This document shows positions 60,576 to 64,000 of a stretch of 64,000 bases of DNA, piece by piece; the stretch's first letter is position 1; each line of letters opens with the position of its first letter. The stretch spans positions 1 through 64,000 of the forward strand of contig JBPCJY010000236.1 in NCBI GenBank assembly GCA_051004815.1, written 5' to 3'. Both the position numbers and the translations under genes were made by a program. This DNA is from JBBQXY01 sp051004815 (GTDB taxonomy: Bacteria; Chloroflexota; Ktedonobacteria; Ktedonobacterales; Ktedonobacteraceae). The notes under the pieces were generated by a model. The model was not told the origin of the DNA and ran no database searches. It saw nothing but the letters and a program-made list of their open reading frames with translations.

Positions 60576-61697
60576 TCAAGCGATTTCTTCAAGCGATTCC
60601 TTGAGAAATGCCAGGACATTGACTTCCTCTGGATGCAAGCCGTCGGGGTCTGCATCCTCTGGGTGTTGTGTATCTTGTTTGTCCTGTTCGTCCAACCTGG
60701 AAAGCAGGTTCCCTTCCAGGTAGGCATCAATGATGCCCGGATGAATGTAACATTTGCGACAGATAGTTTTTGTATTGCCAAGATGTGCGGCAGCCACATC
60801 GATAGCCTGACTTACATTCTTTTTGGCCTGTGCCTGGGTCTCAAACTCGCCCAGTTCATACAGCGTGCTGGTGGCAAAAACGGTACCCGCCCATGTGCGA
60901 AAATCTTTAGCCGTGAAGTCATGTCCGGAGATGTCGCGCAGGTAGGTATTTACGTCATCAGACTCAATAGTGTAACGTTGCCCGTCGTCGTCGAGGTACT
61001 GAAAAAGTTCGTATCCTGGCAAATCCTGGCAGCGTTTGACAATCCGAGCGAGTTGCCGATTTTGTACGGTGACAGCATGCTCTTTGCCGCCTTTTCCGCG
61101 AAAGTGAAAATGTATTTTTGAGCCGGTGATATCCACATGGCGGTTGCGCAGTGTCGTCAAGCCAAATGACTTATTTTCGCGGGCATATTCCGCGTTCCCA
61201 ACTCGAATAGCCGTTGCGTCCAGCAGCCAGATCACGGCTGCCAACACCTTTTCATGTGGCAGACCTGGCAATTTTAGGTCATGGGCGATACGTGAGCGAA
61301 TGGTAGGCAGTGCTTCACCGAATTCAATCATACGGTTATATTTGGTCTCGTCGCGCACTTCACGCCAGTGCGGATGATAGCGATACTGTTTGCGGCCCCT
61401 GGCATCGCGTCCGGTCGCCTGAATATGTCCATTGGGTTTAGGACAAATCCACACATTTGTCCAGGCGGGAGGTATGCCGAGAGAACGAATGCGGCGCAGT
61501 TCTTCCTTGCCGTAAATAGGTTTTCCATCTAGCCCAATATAGCTGAAATACTTACCGACGCGTTTACGTCGTATACCGGGGGATGTATCGCTCACGTAAC
61601 GCAGACCAGCCGCTTTCGCGACCGCTACTGGATTATCAATATCATCGCAAGGGGACGACTCCCCTTGTGAGGTAGTTTGAGTTATAGATTGCACCAT
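60576..61697 (-). CDS. DNA topoisomerase IB
   Basis: A 373-residue poxvirus-type topoisomerase I. The N-terminal domain contains 'GIRRKRVGKYFSYIGLDGKP' and 'IPPAWTNVWICPKPNGHIQA'. The catalytic core has 'AIRVGNAEYARENKSFGLTT' and 'DFTAKDFRTWAGTVFATSTL' with the Arg and His/Lys residues, and the C-terminal 'NTKTICRKCYIHPGIIDAYL' containing the probable nucleophilic Tyr. It relaxes supercoils by single-strand breakage. An exact 16-base dyad lies 23 bases upstream of the start. Confidence 0.93.
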   Translation of the reverse strand: MVQSITQTTSQGESSPCDDIDNPVAVAKAAGLRYVSDTSPGIRRKRVGKYFSYIGLDGKPIYGKEELRRIRSLGIPPAWTNVWICPKPNGHIQATGRDARGRKQYRYHPHWREVRDETKYNRMIEFGEALPTIRSRIAHDLKLPGLPHEKVLAAVIWLLDATAIRVGNAEYARENKSFGLTTLRNRHVDITGSKIHFHFRGKGGKEHAVTVQNRQLARIVKRCQDLPGYELFQYLDDDGQRYTIESDDVNTYLRDISGHDFTAKDFRTWAGTVFATSTLYELGEFETQAQAKKNVSQAIDVAAAHLGNTKTICRKCYIHPGIIDAYLEGNLLSRLDEQDKQDTQHPEDADPDGLHPEEVNVLAFLKESLEEIA

Positions 61698-61719
61698 TGA
61701 AACACCATTTCTCCCACTT

Positions 61720-61758
61720 ATCTAACGTGACAGTGCTATTACCACTGTCACGTTAGAT
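61720..61758. repeat. Exact dyad upstream of the topoisomerase IB gene
   Basis: Arms of 16 bases (61720-61735 and 61743-61758) are exactly complementary around a seven-base centre. The element stands in a divergent gap, so it is more likely an operator or cruciform than a terminator. On the plus strand CTTTTTG follows at 61766-61772, which leaves a terminator reading open. Confidence 0.55.
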
Positions 61759-61985
61759 GAGAGCTTTTTGTGTCAACAATCTGTTCCCTAATACAGCCCG
61801 TCATTGAAAAGTTTTTCTGGTTCTCTTGACTTCACATGCTATGCTAGTGGCAATCCCAGCTACCGTCATTGGAGAGCAAGCTCTCCTGCTGTTGCTCGAC
61901 GTGTTGGGAAAGAGTCACGCGCCTTCTCAGATCATCGTTCCCCTCGAACTGGTGATCCAAGCATCTACTACAGGAGTATAAAATT

Positions 61986-62660
61986 ATGCGATATCACCTC
62001 TTTATGGATGCTGATGATACACTTTGGGAGAACAATATCTATTTTGAGCAAGCCATTCATGCCTTTATTACATTCCTCAATCACTCTCGACTCTCTCGGG
62101 AGGAGGTTCGGGCAGTGCTGGATGAGGTTGAACATAGTATGGGCTATGGATCGGTCAATTTTACCAGAAGTCTGGTCGAAACCTATCGTCGTCTTACAGA
62201 AAAAGACCTGCAAGAGGAGGATGTCCAGCAGATACGCCAATTCGGAGAACGCATTGGCTCTCAGCCCTTGCAACTTATGGGGGGAGTACGAGAGACGTTA
62301 GAGTATCTGTCTCCCCGGCATGACCTCATCCTGCTCACGAAGGGCGCGGTCGAAGAACAGAAACTTAAGGTCGAACGGTCGACAATTGAGACGTTCTTCA
62401 GGCAGGTGGTCATCGTGCCAGAAAAAGATATTGCCGCCTACCGTCGTATCATAAGCGAGGTGGGTGTTGATCCCGATCACACCTGGATGGTGGGCAACGC
62501 TCCCCGTTCTGATATCAATCCAGCTCTTGCTGCTGGACTCAATGCGGTCTATATTCCCCACCCCCATACCTGGCATTTCGAACATGAGGAAGTCCAGCAT
62601 GCTGGAAAAGGGCGTCTGTTAACGCTCTCAACGTTTGCAGACCTGCGTACTTACTTCTAG
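61986..62660 (+). CDS. HAD-family hydrolase
   Basis: A 224-residue haloacid dehalogenase-type phosphatase. Motif I is 'FMDADDTLWENNIYF' with the nucleophile Asp and acid/base Asp, motif II is 'LILLTKGAVEEQKLK', motif III includes the Lys after 'VIVPEKD', and motif IV is 'WMVGNAPRSDINPALAAGLN'. A helical cap lies between I and II. The substrate is probably a small phosphorylated metabolite. GGAG lies in the region before the ATG. It is followed by a MazG-like gene in the same direction. Confidence 0.9.
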   Translation: MRYHLFMDADDTLWENNIYFEQAIHAFITFLNHSRLSREEVRAVLDEVEHSMGYGSVNFTRSLVETYRRLTEKDLQEEDVQQIRQFGERIGSQPLQLMGGVRETLEYLSPRHDLILLTKGAVEEQKLKVERSTIETFFRQVVIVPEKDIAAYRRIISEVGVDPDHTWMVGNAPRSDINPALAAGLNAVYIPHPHTWHFEHEEVQHAGKGRLLTLSTFADLRTYF

Positions 62661-62766
62661 TAGAAGAGAGATTCGTGTTGGAGGTACCTGCCGTCCTGGT
62701 TGTGCGATGCAAAAAGGACACGCCGAACCAGAGCTTATAGCATTACTAGCTTCAGGAGGAAATAGG

Positions 62767-63087
62767 ATGGCCCATCTACCAGAGAACCCTACGTTGAAAG
62801 ATCTTCAACACTACATCGATGAGGTCTGCCAGGAACGGGGTTGGACCAAAGACAGCCCCTCAGAGAAGTTTGTGCTCTTTATCGAAGAGGTCGGCGAACT
62901 CGCCAAAGCCATGCGCAAAACAGCCGGGCTGTATGAAGAGCAAGCGAAACAACGCGATATATCCCTGGAAGAAGAATTTGCCGATGTGCTCAGCTATCTT
63001 TTGGATCTGGCTAACTGTTTCCAGGTAGATCTGGAACAGGCTTTCCGTGCAAAAGAACAGATCAATCAGTCCAGAACCTGGCATTGA
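62767..63087 (+). CDS. MazG-like nucleotide pyrophosphohydrolase
   Basis: A 106-residue all-alpha NTP-PPase from the ATG at 62767, which has AGGAGG seven bases upstream; the frame is open back to 62635. Metal-binding Glu residues are in 'VLFIEEVGELAKAMRK' (ExxE) and 'LEEEFADVLSYLLDLAN' (ExxxD). It hydrolyses nucleoside triphosphates, possibly damaged ones, to monophosphates. It lies 106 bases after the HAD gene and may be co-transcribed. Confidence 0.87.
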   Translation: MAHLPENPTLKDLQHYIDEVCQERGWTKDSPSEKFVLFIEEVGELAKAMRKTAGLYEEQAKQRDISLEEEFADVLSYLLDLANCFQVDLEQAFRAKEQINQSRTWH

Positions 63088-63236
63088 CTGATCTCCGTCC
63101 AGAGCGGCATAAGCGGAAAACCTCCATTCGAGCTTAATAATCCCAGTAGGACTTTGGTTACACATTTGCACAAGGGAAAGTGGGTCTGCTATACTTTCAA
63201 GAACAAGCTATTGTGACAAAAATCGGAGGTTATTGC

Positions 63237-64000
63237 ATGTCAGATAATATGTTGTCTACTACTACGACACCCACTCGCCTGAATATACATGGTGCGAAGC
63301 CACATGGTTCGCTGGATGCTGATATCATCATCAAGAACGCACCCGACCCGGTCTTTGTCTCTGACCTGGAAGGCAAAATCCTCTCAGCCAATGACGCTGT
63401 CTACGAACTGCTCGGCTTCCGCACCGATGAAGTGCTGGAACAATCCCTCTCCCGCTTCATTAGCCCAGAAGAGACGCGTGAATTCACCGCTGCCCTCCGT
63501 GAAGTCATCGAGCGCGGTGCGACACGTAACGCCCGCTTGAACCCCCGTAGTGCCTCCGGTGAAATCATTCCAACCAGTTTGAACGCCTCGGCCTTGCGTG
63601 ATGCGGATGGCAAAGTCATCGGTGCTATCGGTATTCTGCGCGATATGCGCGAACTGGATAAGGCACGAGCCTACGCCGACAGCTTAATTAAGAACGCACC
63701 TGACCCGGTCTTTGTCTCTGATTTAGAGGGCAAAATCCTCTCAGCCAACGATGCTGTCTATGAACTGCTTGGCTTCCGCACTGATGAAGTGCTGGAACAA
63801 TCCCTCTCCCGCTTCATTAGTCCGGAAGAAACGCGTGAATTCACCGCTGCCCTTCTCGAAGTCATTGAACGCGGCGTCATACGTAACACGCGCCTCAATC
63901 CGCGCAGTGCCTCCGGCGAAGTCATTCCAACCAGTTTGAACGCCTCGGCCTTGCGTGATGCCGATGGCAAAGTCATTGGTGCCATCGGTATTCTACGCGA
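63237..64000 (+). CDS. Tandem PAS-domain sensor protein, 5' part
   Basis: An ATG at 63237 behind CGGAGG opens a frame that runs to the window edge (at least 254 residues). After a short Thr-rich start come nearly identical PAS units: 'IIKNAPDPVFVSDLEGKILS', 'ANDAVYELLGFRTDEVLEQS', 'ASGEIIPTSLNASALRDADG', 'KVIGAIGILRDMREL'. The second unit begins 119 codons after the first, and its end is cut by the edge. Such proteins usually end in a histidine kinase, phosphatase or diguanylate cyclase domain, which would lie outside this window. No membrane segment is seen so far. Confidence 0.82.
   Translation, partial: MSDNMLSTTTTPTRLNIHGAKPHGSLDADIIIKNAPDPVFVSDLEGKILSANDAVYELLGFRTDEVLEQSLSRFISPEETREFTAALREVIERGATRNARLNPRSASGEIIPTSLNASALRDADGKVIGAIGILRDMRELDKARAYADSLIKNAPDPVFVSDLEGKILSANDAVYELLGFRTDEVLEQSLSRFISPEETREFTAALLEVIERGVIRNTRLNPRSASGEVIPTSLNASALRDADGKVIGAIGILR
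63330..64000 (+). repeat. Near-identical 357-base tandem repeat inside the PAS gene
   Basis: DNA from about 63330 recurs from about 63687 with a period of 357 bases (119 codons). Differences are few and mostly synonymous, so the duplication is recent or kept uniform by gene conversion. The second copy is nearly complete at the window edge. Confidence 0.8.

Overview
The window looks like part of a chromosome of a Ktedonobacteria-like member of the Chloroflexota. This is inferred from the gene mix, not from a search: two Ser/Thr kinases with Pro/Thr-rich stalks, a COG4315-type lipoprotein, many secreted lipoproteins with low-complexity linkers, a GC content near 50-55%, and Gram-positive-style ribosome binding sites. 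I found no rRNA, tRNA, CRISPR array or intact insertion sequence.

Layout. 1-4.6 kb: minus-strand acyl-CoA cluster (MarR regulator, nitronate monooxygenase-like enzyme, ADP-forming acyl-CoA synthetase, DUF35 zinc-ribbon protein, start of a further gene). 4.7-9.4 kb: two-HTH protein, SGNH hydrolase, nitrilase-superfamily protein lacking the catalytic Cys, membrane molybdopterin oxidoreductase, DUF1786 protein. 9.4-16.7 kb: GH15 enzyme, LacI regulator and a sugar ABC importer (binding protein plus two permeases, no ATPase) with matching LacI-type operators. 16.7-28.5 kb: housekeeping and mixed genes (typA, a sigma-like factor, a tiny secreted peptide, DUF836 thioredoxin-like protein, DUF2085 protein, mtaB, acetyltransferase, Vgb-like lipoprotein, S9 peptidase, methyltransferase, very acidic protein).

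28.7-39.9 kb: a ten-gene purine degradation operon on the plus strand behind a strong promoter. It covers guanine/8-oxoguanine deamination, xanthine dehydrogenase, uricase, HIU hydrolase, OHCU decarboxylase, allantoinase and allantoate amidohydrolase, plus a hydroxypyruvate isomerase-like protein and a DUF3830 protein of unknown role.

39.9-47.5 kb: an OsmC-family gene whose conserved catalytic Cys codon is an in-frame TGA followed by a bSECIS-like hairpin (candidate selenoprotein), lipoproteins, a Bcp peroxiredoxin, the nadB-nadC-nadA operon with palindromic operators, and an S51 peptidase. 47.6-54.9 kb: a probable defence pair, a large adenine-specific DNA methyltransferase and a PLD-nuclease/SNF2-type helicase, with a truncated PIN-domain gene between them. 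54.9-64 kb: two paralogous Ser/Thr kinases around a small membrane protein, a flavoprotein disulfide reductase, topoisomerase IB, a HAD hydrolase, a MazG-like protein, and the start of a tandem PAS-repeat sensor cut by the window edge.

The most interesting items are the candidate selenocysteine OsmC protein (39941-40432), the methyltransferase/PIN remnant/PLD-helicase locus, the Cys-less nitrilase homologue, the DUF3830 gene in a near-complete purine pathway, and a possible AUA start codon in the allantoinase gene.
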